This document shows positions 36,296 to 44,637 of a stretch of DNA of 64,000 bases, in pieces (positions within the stretch are counted from its first letter, which is position 1; each line of letters begins with the position of its first letter). The stretch is from Arthrobacter ulcerisalmonis. Lineage in GTDB: Bacteria; Actinomycetota; Actinomycetes; Actinomycetales; Micrococcaceae. The notes under the pieces were generated by a model. It did not search any database. It saw only the letters and a list, made by a program, of their open reading frames with translations, and was not told where the DNA came from. The stretch is taken from the NCBI RefSeq assembly GCF_900609065.1, contig NZ_UXAU01000026.1, positions 91,566 to 155,565 of the forward strand, in the 5' to 3' direction. Made by a program: the position numbers and the translations under genes.

Positions 36296-38927
36296 GGGCT
36301 CCACCACCAAAACTGCGTACCGCGCACTGCCCGGGCGGCGGGAGCCGCTGGACCGGATTTCGACCATCATCCGCAGTTCCAGCAACCAGGCGGTCTATCT
36401 CATTGCGGGGGCGGGTCTGGGTAAGTCCTCCCTCACGGAGGGATTGGTAGAGCGGCTTTCTGCTGAGCTGAATATCCTGAGGCTCCATGGCAGTGCTGCG
36501 CTTGCGGCCGTCCCGTTCGGTGTGTTGACCCCTTACACGGCCGATCTGACGGCGGAGGAATCTGTCTCTCCGGTGGCGGTGCTGCGGTCCATGTGGTCTT
36601 TTTTTGAAAGGGTGAAGGCCGGCACCGGTGCTCCGGTGCTGTTGGTGGTGGACGATGCGCACTACCTCGACGACGCCTCAGCTGCCGTGGTGGCTGACCT
36701 GATCGCCGCGGGCTGGGCGAAAGTGGTTGCCGCTGCCAGGCCGCGGCCGGGCCTGCCGCAACCGCTGAACCAGCTCTGGTATGACGGACTCGCGGAGCGC
36801 GTGGATTTGCGGCTGCTCAACCGGGAACAGATCGAGGAGGAACTCCACCAGATCCTCGACGGGACGATTCCCGCTGCCACGGTGGACGCGGTCTGGACTG
36901 CGTCCGGCGGTAATCCGCGGATCCTCGATGCGCTATTGCATGATGCCGCCGCGGCAGGAGTCCTGGCCCGGCGCAACGGCACCTGGGTGCTGCTGGCCGA
37001 CCTGCCCTTTGACGGCGAGCGAATTACGTCTGTTGTCGCCAAGGACCATCTGCGTCGCGCCCCCGAGGAACAGGAGGCGGTGAAGCTGATCGCCCTGGCC
37101 GGGCCGGTGAGCCGCAAGGCTATCGAGGAAATCTGCGGCGCAGGCGTGGTCAGGGCGTTGCTCGAACAACAGACAGTGGTGGAACAACCCACCGTCCCGG
37201 CGGAGCTCACCCTGTGGAACGGGCTGCTTGCCAGCGCTATCCGCAGCACCGTGTCCGTATCCCGCAGCCTGCAGTTACTCGAAAAGACCCGGCCGCACCT
37301 GGACGTTGAGTCCCTCCGCGGCGAGGGCCTGGGACGGTATGTGGAATGGTCTTTGGATTGCGGCCTGCCGGTGGCCGATCAATACCTGATGGCAGCAGCC
37401 AGGGAGGCGTTGCAGCAGTTCACCAATGCCAGTGCCCGGCGCATCGCGGCCAAAGTCCAGGACCCGGCACTGGTGCCAGCAGCGCAGGCCATCCAGGCCC
37501 GGGCGCTGTTCAACCAAGGCCGGTACGCGGCCGCCGCAGCCCTGCTGGATGCGTGCTGGCCCAACATGAGCCAGGACGCTGATGGTGCTGCTGTCCTTCT
37601 CCTGCGGGCAGCGGCGTACCAGGCTACGGGCCAGCCCATGGATGAATTGGTGGCGGACGTGGTGGAAAGAACCACCACTGACACTGGCTGGCCACTGGAC
37701 TTGCTGCGGCTGATACGCCTGGGCGGCGAGCTGAACGCGCCAGCGCTCGCCTTGGAAGTCGAACAGTTGGGAACCGGTACGGACGACGATGCGGGCAGGC
37801 CGCTGCCCGCCCTGGCCGGCGCGTTGCTGGCCCATGCCCTGTGCACGGCTGGGAAGGCCAGCCAAGGGGTGGAAGCGGCCATGATGGCGGCCACGGAGCT
37901 GCGCGCGCTCAAGGGCAGCCTTTACTACTACCCGCAGGTGGTCCTCGGCCGCCTGGTGATCGGCTACCTGGCCATGGGGGAGTGGGAGTCTGCTGAGCGG
38001 GAAATTAACAGCTACGCCGGCGACCTGAGGCGGGGGCATGCCGTCTTCGATGGCAGCCTGCAAGTGCTCCGCGGATACGCCCTCCTGCGGCAGGGGAGGT
38101 TGGAGCGGGCCTATCAGATTCTGGTTCCCGCCGTGGAGGCCCTGCGGCTCAACGATCCGGCCCAGTTGTTCAAGTTCGGCGCGGCGCTGGGACGCCATGC
38201 TGCCGTGCGGCTGGGTTACACCGCCCAGGCCAAGCGCCTCGAAAGCGACTACCGGGACGCGGCAACGTGGGCGCCGGCCCATGATCTGCATGCGCGGGCC
38301 CATAACGCGGCGGCGACGGAATTCGCGTCCGCTGGCGCAGGCCTGGCCGAGCTGCACTCGTACGCGGAGCTCGCCAGGGCCGGCGGTAGAGTGGGAACCC
38401 AGCTTGAACTGCTCGCCATGTGCTGGGACTTGGGAGACCAGACGGTCGTTCCCGCCATCCGCACGGTGGCTGCCAACGTCGAAGGCAGATGGGCTGCCGG
38501 ACTCCTCAGCCTCGCCGAGGCCTGGGACGCGGACGACGCCGACACCCTCCTCAGCGTTGCCGCCAGCCTCGAAAAGGGCGGCTTCGTCAATCTCGCCCGT
38601 GACGCGTACGGCCGGGCAGGGGCTCGGTTCGAGGCTGCGGGGGAGCGACGCCGTGCCCGGCAGGCAGTGACCCACCGCGAGCGTTGCGAGCTTGAACTCG
38701 GGGAGCGGTACCGGGAGGGGAAGTTCATTGCGGCGGCTCCTGCCGTCCACCTGACCCGCCGGGAGCAGGACATTGTGGGCCTCGCCGTTACGGGAATGAC
38801 TGATCGTGAAATCGCCCAGCACCTCATGGTTTCGGTCCGGACCGTGGAGGGGCACCTGTACCGGACCTACGTCAAGCTTGGTGTCCGTAGCCGCGAAGAG
38901 CTGGAGTCTGTCTTCCCGCAACACTGA
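36288..38927 (+). CDS. LAL-type LuxR transcriptional regulator 2 (STAND ATPase + HTH)
   Basis: An 879-aa paralogue of the preceding regulator. Walker A GAGLGKSS at 41-48 and a full Walker B LLVVDDAH at 118-125 predict an active ATPase. The middle ~550 residues are helical repeats, and the HTH (about 823-879) shares VSVRTVEGHLY-x4-KLGV-x-SR with its neighbour, so both may bind the same DNA. The TTG start at 36288 has AGAGGTGAT at 36269-36277 and overlaps the upstream stop by 8 nt, giving 1:1 coupled synthesis and suggesting a heteromer. No ligand-binding domain of known type was recognised. Confidence 0.85.
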   Translation: MSEGSTTKTAYRALPGRREPLDRISTIIRSSSNQAVYLIAGAGLGKSSLTEGLVERLSAELNILRLHGSAALAAVPFGVLTPYTADLTAEESVSPVAVLRSMWSFFERVKAGTGAPVLLVVDDAHYLDDASAAVVADLIAAGWAKVVAAARPRPGLPQPLNQLWYDGLAERVDLRLLNREQIEEELHQILDGTIPAATVDAVWTASGGNPRILDALLHDAAAAGVLARRNGTWVLLADLPFDGERITSVVAKDHLRRAPEEQEAVKLIALAGPVSRKAIEEICGAGVVRALLEQQTVVEQPTVPAELTLWNGLLASAIRSTVSVSRSLQLLEKTRPHLDVESLRGEGLGRYVEWSLDCGLPVADQYLMAAAREALQQFTNASARRIAAKVQDPALVPAAQAIQARALFNQGRYAAAAALLDACWPNMSQDADGAAVLLLRAAAYQATGQPMDELVADVVERTTTDTGWPLDLLRLIRLGGELNAPALALEVEQLGTGTDDDAGRPLPALAGALLAHALCTAGKASQGVEAAMMAATELRALKGSLYYYPQVVLGRLVIGYLAMGEWESAEREINSYAGDLRRGHAVFDGSLQVLRGYALLRQGRLERAYQILVPAVEALRLNDPAQLFKFGAALGRHAAVRLGYTAQAKRLESDYRDAATWAPAHDLHARAHNAAATEFASAGAGLAELHSYAELARAGGRVGTQLELLAMCWDLGDQTVVPAIRTVAANVEGRWAAGLLSLAEAWDADDADTLLSVAASLEKGGFVNLARDAYGRAGARFEAAGERRRARQAVTHRERCELELGERYREGKFIAAAPAVHLTRREQDIVGLAVTGMTDREIAQHLMVSVRTVEGHLYRTYVKLGVRSREELESVFPQH

Positions 38928-38945
38928 AGTTCGGCGCCGCTGTGG

Positions 38946-39000
38946 GTACTACCTGCCACCCCAGTAGTACGCCTAAGAAAAAGCGAGTACCACCTACTCG
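38946..39000. promoter_or_regulatory. Two adjacent inverted repeats downstream of the LAL pair
   Basis: GTACTAC (38946-38952) is repeated inverted as GTAGTAC (38964-38970) with an 11-bp spacer. CGAGTA (38984-38989) is inverted as TACTCG (38995-39000) with a 5-bp spacer. The two elements share a GTA/TAC core, and centres are about 34 bp apart (near three helical turns). They lie 19-73 bp after the second regulator and about 300 bp before sufS. They look like binding sites, possibly for the LAL proteins themselves. Confidence 0.5.
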
Positions 39001-39125
39001 TGCAGCGGCCAGCCCCGCCCGGTTTACTTAGAGAGGCAGGAAAACACCGGGCTTGTACGCTCGGTTGATTCCGGCCAGCATGGTCTCTCTCGCTTCCGGT
39101 TCCTTCGTTGAGCCGGACACAGACG

Positions 39126-39185
39126 GGGCCGGCGACGTCAGAGTCTTTCTGAGACCGAGACTCTCCCCCCAGCCGTCGCCGGCCC
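39126..39185 (+). other. Nested stem-loop in the LAL-sufS gap
   Basis: GGGCCGGCGAC (39126-39136) pairs perfectly with GTCGCCGGCCC (39175-39185), and inside it AGAGTC (39140-39145) pairs with GACTCT (39159-39164). TACTCTTTCC follows. It may terminate the LAL operon or be a structured leader of sufS. The 373-bp gap 38928-39300 otherwise contains only the inverted repeats above and the sufS ribosome site; no short gene in it is convincing. Confidence 0.5.
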
Positions 39186-39300
39186 TACTCTTTCCGCAGG
39201 CGCACAGCCCGGATAGTTTTGGTGGTCGCAACGGCGCGGCCACCATTACTGCGTTATGGGACAATTGGGAGTCAACCACTGGCCTTCCAAGGAGTCTGTT

Positions 39301-40626
39301 TTGGCTGTAGTTTCAACGCCGTCCACCCTCGAACGTGCGCAGCCGGCCATGGACAACGCCGAAGTCCGCCGCATCCGCAACGATTTTCCGGTGTTGAACC
39401 AGACCGTCAACGGCAGCCCGCTGGTGTACCTGGATTCCGGGGCCACCTCGCAGAATCCACTCAGCGTGATCGAAGCTGAGCAGGAATTCTACGAACAGCG
39501 CAACGCTGCAGTCCACCGTGGCGCACACCATCTGGCGGTCGAGGCCACCGAAGCCTACGAAGACGCACGCCAGACGGTGGCGGACTTTATCGGTGCCCGC
39601 TACGAGGAGACCATCTGGACCTCCAACGCCACCGAGGGGCTGAACCTCATCAGCTATGCCCTTTCCAATGCAGCGCTCTGGGCCGCCCAGGGCCGCGGCG
39701 ATTCCCAACTCAAGGAACTCTCGCTCGGGCCCGGTGACCAGATTGTCGTTACGGAGATGGAGCACCACGCTAACCTCATCCCCTGGCAGGAGCTTGCCTT
39801 CCGCACCGGCGCCACGCTCCGGTACCTGCCGATTGACGACGCCGGTGCCCTCCAGATGGACGCGGCGCAGGCCATCATCACGCCGCGGACCAAGGTCCTT
39901 GCCTTCACCCATGCCTCCAACGTCCTGGGCACCATCAACCCGGTGGCTGAGTTGGTGGCGTTGGGCCGAGCCGCAGGTGCCCTGGTGGTGTTGGACGCCT
40001 GCCAGTCGGCGCCGCACCTGGCGCTGGACGTCAAGGCTTTGGACGTTGACTTTGCAGTGTTTTCTGGACATAAGATGCTGGCCCCCACAGGTATTGGTGT
40101 CCTCTATGGCAAGCAGGAGTTGCTGGACGTTCTGCCGCCCTTCCTGACCGGCGGTTCCATGATCACCACCGTCACCATGGAACGTGCTGAGTACCTGCCC
40201 GCGCCGCAGCGCTTTGAGGCCGGCACGCAGCGGATTTCGCAGGCCATCGCGCTGGCTGCAGCCGCCAACTACCTCTCCGAGACCGGCCTGGATCGGATTC
40301 ATCAGTGGGAGGCCAGCCTTGGCCAACGGATGGTTGCCGGATTGGAAGCAATGCCGGGTATCCGTGTTCTGGGACCAGCCGCAGGGCAGGAACGGATTGG
40401 CCTCGCCGCGTTCGATGTGGCCGGCGTGCACGCCCATGACGTGGGGCAGTTCCTTGATTCACGCGGCATCGCCGTCCGGGTGGGCCACCACTGCGCCCAG
40501 CCGCTGCACCGCCGCCTGGGCCTGACGGCCACCACCAGGGCCAGCGCCTACCTCTACAACACCACCGACGATGTGGATCAGTTCCTGGCGGCCGTAGCCG
40601 GCGTCCGGTCCTATTTTCGCGCCTAG
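39301..40626 (+). CDS. sufS: Cysteine desulfurase (SufS-type)
   Basis: PLP enzyme that takes sulfur from cysteine for Fe-S cluster assembly. PLP-binding Lys258 lies in SGHKMLAPTG, and the persulfide Cys398 in GHHCAQP. The length (441 aa) is slightly longer than usual because of an N-terminal extension of about 25 residues. TTG 39301 is chosen for its AAGGAG at 39289-39294; ATG 39256 has no ribosome site. sufU follows after 12 nt. No sufBCD is in this window, so this is a separate sufS-sufU pair. Confidence 0.92.
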   Translation: MAVVSTPSTLERAQPAMDNAEVRRIRNDFPVLNQTVNGSPLVYLDSGATSQNPLSVIEAEQEFYEQRNAAVHRGAHHLAVEATEAYEDARQTVADFIGARYEETIWTSNATEGLNLISYALSNAALWAAQGRGDSQLKELSLGPGDQIVVTEMEHHANLIPWQELAFRTGATLRYLPIDDAGALQMDAAQAIITPRTKVLAFTHASNVLGTINPVAELVALGRAAGALVVLDACQSAPHLALDVKALDVDFAVFSGHKMLAPTGIGVLYGKQELLDVLPPFLTGGSMITTVTMERAEYLPAPQRFEAGTQRISQAIALAAAANYLSETGLDRIHQWEASLGQRMVAGLEAMPGIRVLGPAAGQERIGLAAFDVAGVHAHDVGQFLDSRGIAVRVGHHCAQPLHRRLGLTATTRASAYLYNTTDDVDQFLAAVAGVRSYFRA

Positions 40627-40638
40627 CAGGGACACACC

Positions 40639-41088
40639 ATGAGCCTCGACCAGCTGTATCAGCAAATCATCCTCGACCACTCCAAGCTTCGGCACGGCAG
40701 CGGTCTCGCCGACACCCCGGCACCGGCCAATGCCAGCACCGGCCAGTCGCACCAGCTCAACCCGGTCTGCGGGGACGAAGTCACGCTGCGACTGGCAGTG
40801 GTAGACGGAACCGTAACCCAGATCGCCTGGGACGGCGCAGGCTGCTCGATCTCCATGGCGTCAGCGTCCGTGCTGTCCGAACTGGCCGAGGGACTGACCG
40901 TGGCCGAAGCGCACGAGGTCATCGACAGCTTCCGCGAGGTGCTCCGTTCCCGCGGAAAAGTGGCGGCCGATCCGGAACTGCTCGGTGATGCCGCAGCGTT
41001 TGAGGGCGTTGCCAGGTACGCGGCACGGGTGAAGTGCGCCATGATTTCCTGGGTGGCGGCGGAAGACGCACTGAACCAGGCCGCCTGA
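40639..41088 (+). CDS. sufU: SufU-type Fe-S assembly sulfur carrier
   Basis: SufU accepts persulfide sulfur from SufS through a zinc-bound active site. Zinc ligands C44, D46, C69 and C133 are all present (NPVCGDE, GAGCSIS, VKCAMISW), and the family insertion between C69 and C133 is retained. 149 aa, normal. GGGACACACC precedes the ATG. Same operon as sufS. Confidence 0.95.
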   Translation: MSLDQLYQQIILDHSKLRHGSGLADTPAPANASTGQSHQLNPVCGDEVTLRLAVVDGTVTQIAWDGAGCSISMASASVLSELAEGLTVAEAHEVIDSFREVLRSRGKVAADPELLGDAAAFEGVARYAARVKCAMISWVAAEDALNQAA

Positions 41089-41130
41089 CCGCTGCAGGCA
41101 GCCAACCAGAGGAACTCAGGCGGCCACCCA

Positions 41131-41172
41131 CGACAAAGCCCGGAACATCAGCTGATGTCCCGGGCTTTGTCG
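41131..41172. terminator. Bidirectional terminator between sufU and DUF805 gene
   Basis: A 42-nt near-perfect palindrome (one mismatch) with outer arms CGACAAAGCCCGG and CCGGGCTTTGTCG. It sits between two convergent genes (sufU and the DUF805 gene) and has A/T-containing flanks in the arms on both sides. Confidence 0.8.
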
Positions 41173-41190
41173 CGGAGAGTAAGGTCCAGG

Positions 41191-41736
41191 CTAGCGCGCG
41201 GCCGTTTCGTCGAAGCGTTGGCCCGCCGGGTTTGACGGCAGGATCGTCAGGATCAGGACAGCGAGGTTGCCCAGAACGGGAATCAGGTTCAGGAGGACGA
41301 GAAAACCGCTGAGGTTGGGATCGTGCAGCCTGCGGACTGTCAGGGCGATGGAAGGCACGATCGTTGCCAGTCCCCACACGGCGGCCAGTACGAAGCCAAC
41401 CACGGCAACCGGCCCGTACGACGGCACTGCGCCCACGGAGGTGAGTGACACGGTGGTGCCCGCATTGATGATGATGTTCAGGACAATGCTGATGGCGATG
41501 GCTACGAGTGCCCACCACCAGTACTCACTGCGGCTGGCGCGACCTGAAACCGTGGCGTACTTCTTGAAGAAGCGCCGCACGGCGACGGGAAATGGCGCAC
41601 CGTAGTTGGGCGCCCACAACGGAGGTTCTCCGCCATTGAAACCAGGCTGTGTTTCGGATGTTTGTGGATACTGCGGATAGCTCAAGGGTTCCCCATTTGT
41701 CTCGAGTGACAAGACCCGCCAATCGTACTGTTCCAC
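41191..41736 (-). CDS. DUF805 family membrane protein
   Basis: A 181-aa protein with a Pro/Tyr-rich cytoplasmic N-terminus (about 1-50), the DUF805 signature FxxKYxxxxGRASRSEYWWW near 57-75, and three to four membrane helices after it. It ends in a short polar tail. The function is unknown; DUF805 proteins are common small membrane proteins. The GTG start follows AGGGGA on the minus strand. Confidence 0.8.
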   Translation of the reverse strand: MEQYDWRVLSLETNGEPLSYPQYPQTSETQPGFNGGEPPLWAPNYGAPFPVAVRRFFKKYATVSGRASRSEYWWWALVAIAISIVLNIIINAGTTVSLTSVGAVPSYGPVAVVGFVLAAVWGLATIVPSIALTVRRLHDPNLSGFLVLLNLIPVLGNLAVLILTILPSNPAGQRFDETAAR

Positions 41737-41842
41737 TCGAATAAATCCCCTGTTCAGGGCGCGAATTTGCTTTCAGTTCACGGAATCCACTACGTTTTCC
41801 GAAATACGATACCCGTGCGCACTTTTCCTGCGCAGCCGAATA

Positions 41843-42394
41843 TCAGGGTGTGCCAGAGTCGCGTGTCAGCGCAGCTTCGAGGACGTCCAGTAATTCGGGT
41901 GTGGAGGCAACCTCGACCGTGCCGGAATCGGCGTCGAGGGTCAGAATTTCCTGCCCAAGATCAGTGATGTACTTCCGATCGGTGCCGTTGGCTTTCCGTC
42001 GTTCTCCATGGATTGCCTGAACCGCGATGGTGCGCGGGGCCCCTAACGGCACCAAATCGTCGTAGACGACGGGCTGAAAAACCAGGGATCCAGAACTGGG
42101 AGTGGCAATCCCTTGATTCCAGATGGTGCTCAGGGATCCGCTCCGAGCGTTGGGGTAGCGGAGGTAGACCATGAGTTTCTTCTCCTTCGCCAGCCGTTCC
42201 CGGTTCTTGCGCGACTTACGAAGCGAGAAAGATGCCAGGAGCCAGTACAAGAGGGTGTAGAAGAACGCGCTAACGAGAGTCCCCACTACGTCGCGATTGT
42301 CGAAGACGAGCCAGATGCCCGCGCCCACCAGCATGAGCGCAAAGTAAGCGATAGCAAGGGCGAGCCTGGGGTGCTGTCGAACCCATGTCCTCAT
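41843..42394 (-). CDS. Uncharacterised two-helix membrane protein
   Basis: Unrecognised. From the ATG at 42394 (preceded by AGAGGA, 7 nt upstream) it is 183 aa: two membrane helices in the first ~60 residues (after RQHPRLAL), a basic Lys/Arg stretch, then a soluble C-terminal domain of about 110 residues with alternating hydrophobic residues. In-frame starts at 42418 and 42529 lack ribosome sites. Divergent from the SRPBCC gene, with only 51 bp between starts. Confidence 0.65.
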   Translation of the reverse strand: MRTWVRQHPRLALAIAYFALMLVGAGIWLVFDNRDVVGTLVSAFFYTLLYWLLASFSLRKSRKNRERLAKEKKLMVYLRYPNARSGSLSTIWNQGIATPSSGSLVFQPVVYDDLVPLGAPRTIAVQAIHGERRKANGTDRKYITDLGQEILTLDADSGTVEVASTPELLDVLEAALTRDSGTP

Positions 42395-42445
42395 GTGCGC
42401 ATCCTCTTTTGCTGCCATTAGCGACGGGACTGCAATACTTTGACC

Positions 42446-42904
42446 ATGGTCGTCTACTTCGAGTGCATCACAAAGACCAGCACCCCGAGAGAAGAGATGT
42501 TCGACCGTGCCCGGAACATTGATACGCATCGGGCCTCTATGGCGAAGTCGCGTGAAGAAGCCATTGCGGGCACAACGACCGGACTGATCACGTTAGGTGA
42601 AGAAGTGACCTGGCGGGCCTGGCACTTCGGCGTTCCGCTGCGGATGACGAACCGCATTACAGCTATGCAGGCACCCGAATACTTTATCGATGAACAGGTC
42701 AGGGGACCGTTCAAAACGTTTCGGAACGTGCACGAGTTCACTGCGGATCACACGGGATGCACAATGATTGACCGCATTGAATTCCAAGCACCATTTGGCC
42801 TTCTTGGCCAACTTGCCGAGAAATTGGTGCTGACCAAATACCTCCGCAAGCTCATCGAAGAGCGGAACAGGCACCTGGCCCTTGTCATCGCGGCAGACAC
42901 ATGA
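42446..42904 (+). CDS. SRPBCC-family (START-like) protein
   Basis: A 152-aa protein with the secondary-structure pattern of SRPBCC/polyketide-cyclase-like proteins: VVYFEC first strand, an early helix (REEMFDRAR), several strands, DxxxGPFKTFRNVHEF in the middle and a long C-terminal helix with LLGQLAEKLVLTKYL. These proteins bind hydrophobic ligands; none can be named. A TTG two codons upstream is an alternative start. It converges on the sigma factor gene. Confidence 0.7.
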   Translation: MVVYFECITKTSTPREEMFDRARNIDTHRASMAKSREEAIAGTTTGLITLGEEVTWRAWHFGVPLRMTNRITAMQAPEYFIDEQVRGPFKTFRNVHEFTADHTGCTMIDRIEFQAPFGLLGQLAEKLVLTKYLRKLIEERNRHLALVIAADT

Positions 42905-42944
42905 ACATGTCACCGTCATGCAAGAGCACCGAGGTGGCCTGGTG

Positions 42945-43460
42945 TCATCGGTGGGTGAGGTGCTGTTCGATTTGTATTCGGAGTACCGTGCGCGCACGGT
43001 GGTATCGGCTGCGGACGGTGCCTTCTTTCATCTTCATGATTCGGCTTACTTCGACTAAAGAAAATCCGTCCCAGTGAACGAGTCCGATGATGTCTTGGTC
43101 GACTGCGTCCAGTGACGCAATGGCTCGGTGGAGCGCGTCGTGTTCGGCAGTGTCAGAGAAGCCGGGGCGGGGGGTTGCTGAAAGAATGCTACGAAGCTTG
43201 TCGGAAATGGCTCGTTGCCGAAGTGCCCGCCGACGATAGTGCATCAGCACGTTTCGGCCAATGCCGAACATCCATGGCCTGACTTCCGTGTCTTCTACGG
43301 GAAGGGCTGATGCCCGACGCCAGAGGACCAACAGCGTCTCGGCGAGCAGATCGGCTGCATCGTGTGGTTGATCTACCCGCCGCGCAAAGTATGCGAGCAG
43401 TGCCGGAGCATGCTCTCTGGTGGCGTTCTCGACACGCGCCGTTCGGATCTCGGTACCCAT
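42945..43460 (-). CDS. ECF-type RNA polymerase sigma factor
   Basis: A 171-aa sigma factor with region 2 at about 12-80 (DLLAETLLVLWRRA, RPWMFGIGRNVLMHYRRR) and region 4 at about 112-168 (LDAVDQDIIGLVHWDGFSLVEVS, followed by GTVRSRYHRAR). No extra C-terminal domain. The ATG begins 2 nt after the stop of the upstream membrane-protein gene, so the two are translationally coupled. An in-frame start at 43496 would overlap that gene and is less likely. Confidence 0.85.
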   Translation of the reverse strand: MGTEIRTARVENATREHAPALLAYFARRVDQPHDAADLLAETLLVLWRRASALPVEDTEVRPWMFGIGRNVLMHYRRRALRQRAISDKLRSILSATPRPGFSDTAEHDALHRAIASLDAVDQDIIGLVHWDGFSLVEVSRIMKMKEGTVRSRYHRARTVLRIQIEQHLTHR

Positions 43461-43462
43461 GT

Positions 43463-44059
43463 TCACTTTGCTTCTGGAGCGCAAGTCATGCCCCATGCGT
43501 CGACTGTGCGGTCCGTGCTATGCCCACCACCATTGAGCCAGTTGATCCCCGGAAAGGTTTCCTTGGCGAAGTGTTGGAGTTCGACAGCAAGGCTTCCGTT
43601 GACGCGGGCTTCCCCTTCTGGATCGTCAGTACGATTGCCGGCCGCGTCGTAGAGACGCTGACCGAGCCCTGCCCAGTCGTGAGCGTAGATAGCGGAATCG
43701 AGCTTCGCGATGTCTCCAGGGCTGGGATTCCTTAGCTCTATCCATGCCCGGCAGGTCTCTTCGTGACCCGTGCCGGTCACCCAAGTGACTGGGATCGGCT
43801 CGGTACTGCGGACGTTCTCAAGCGGCATGCTCACACCGCCCCAGTGAGACATCATCACGGCCGCCGTGCCCGCACCCGCGGTCACTAAAACTGCGGCACT
43901 CACGACCGCCGGAAGCACCCATCGAGGTCGGAGAGCGCGCCTCTTGCTGACGCGGCTCGGCACTGTCACGGCAGCCATGTGTCGCGCTTCTAGGTCTGCC
44001 GCCTGCGGCAAAGGCTCAGTCATCGACGAGAGTTGGTCATCGAGGTCGGTTGTACCCAT
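43463..44059 (-). CDS. Membrane protein encoded upstream of ECF sigma factor (anti-sigma candidate)
   Basis: A 198-aa protein: 45 cytoplasmic residues, one membrane helix (about 47-71), then an extracytoplasmic domain with two cysteines (in ETCRAW and GMTCAPE) that may form a disulfide. This is the topology of a membrane anti-sigma factor, but the HxxxCxxC zinc anti-sigma motif is missing and the gene precedes the sigma gene rather than following it. AAGGAGA precedes the ATG. The role is inferred from coupling only. It could instead be an exported product that the sigma factor regulates. Confidence 0.6.
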   Translation of the reverse strand: MGTTDLDDQLSSMTEPLPQAADLEARHMAAVTVPSRVSKRRALRPRWVLPAVVSAAVLVTAGAGTAAVMMSHWGGVSMPLENVRSTEPIPVTWVTGTGHEETCRAWIELRNPSPGDIAKLDSAIYAHDWAGLGQRLYDAAGNRTDDPEGEARVNGSLAVELQHFAKETFPGINWLNGGGHSTDRTVDAWGMTCAPEAK

Positions 44060-44367
44060 GGTGTCTCCTTGGTGTTTTACCTACTCATTCCCACCACTCC
44101 GCGATTCGTTGCGAATTCGCAAGACATTTCGAGGGGCAATAGACCTTCCAGACGGATTCAGATTGCACGCTGAGGCGCAGGGTGCACCTTAGCGGATCCA
44201 GCCTCAGGCTGCCGAAGTGCGGCCGCCTGCAGGCACGCCCGGACATGGCAAGGACCCAAGTCCTCATCTCCGAATGCTCCTTCTGCTGGTGAAAGCGGCC
44301 TTTGCCCGTTTGAGTGGCCGGAGCAGGACCGCTCAAGCGGGGTGGGCTCCCGTGGTTTCATAGGGAC
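44060..44367. promoter_or_regulatory. Intergenic region with perfect 14-bp palindrome (44109-44122)
   Basis: The 308-bp gap has no credible gene. TTGCGAATTCGCAA at 44109-44122 is a perfect 14-bp palindrome, 50 bp upstream of the membrane-protein/sigma operon, with a related GCGATTCG just beside it. It is a plausible operator. The small membrane protein at 44368 on the other strand has a weak ribosome site but no clear promoter. Confidence 0.45.
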
Positions 44368-44637
44368 ATGAAGAATTGGGTGTGGGGAACCATTGGAACG
44401 GTCGTTTTGGTATTTGGGCTTGGTCTCAGCGCTCTGGGATTCTTCCAGCCCGGCCTGGAATGCGCCGAGGATGACGTGTCTGCGGGTTGCCCCGCAACAC
44501 CGACTTTCGCCGTGATGTCTGCGGTGGGAATTCTGCTGATTCCGGCAAGTATTCCGTTGCTCATTCGAGCCGGAAGAACTCAAAAGCTTCCGCTGGAGGC
44601 AGCCGGGAAATTCGGCCGGCTGCCTGGAGCCGACTAG
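44368..44637 (+). CDS. Small two-helix membrane protein
   Basis: An 89-aa protein with helices at about 5-25 and 48-68, separated by an extracytoplasmic loop with two cysteines (GLECAEDD, AGCPATP), and a cytoplasmic basic tail. The family was not recognised. ATG 44368 has TAGGGA upstream; an in-frame start at 44314 adds non-membrane residues and is less likely. Its TAG stop lies in a CTAG shared with the convergent SCO4848-like gene. Confidence 0.6.
   Translation: MKNWVWGTIGTVVLVFGLGLSALGFFQPGLECAEDDVSAGCPATPTFAVMSAVGILLIPASIPLLIRAGRTQKLPLEAAGKFGRLPGAD

Noticed and set aside
39053..39310. Possible 85-aa gene between the LAL pair and sufS
   Set aside because: It crosses the large stem-loop and the sufS ribosome site, has no ribosome site of its own and no recognisable features.
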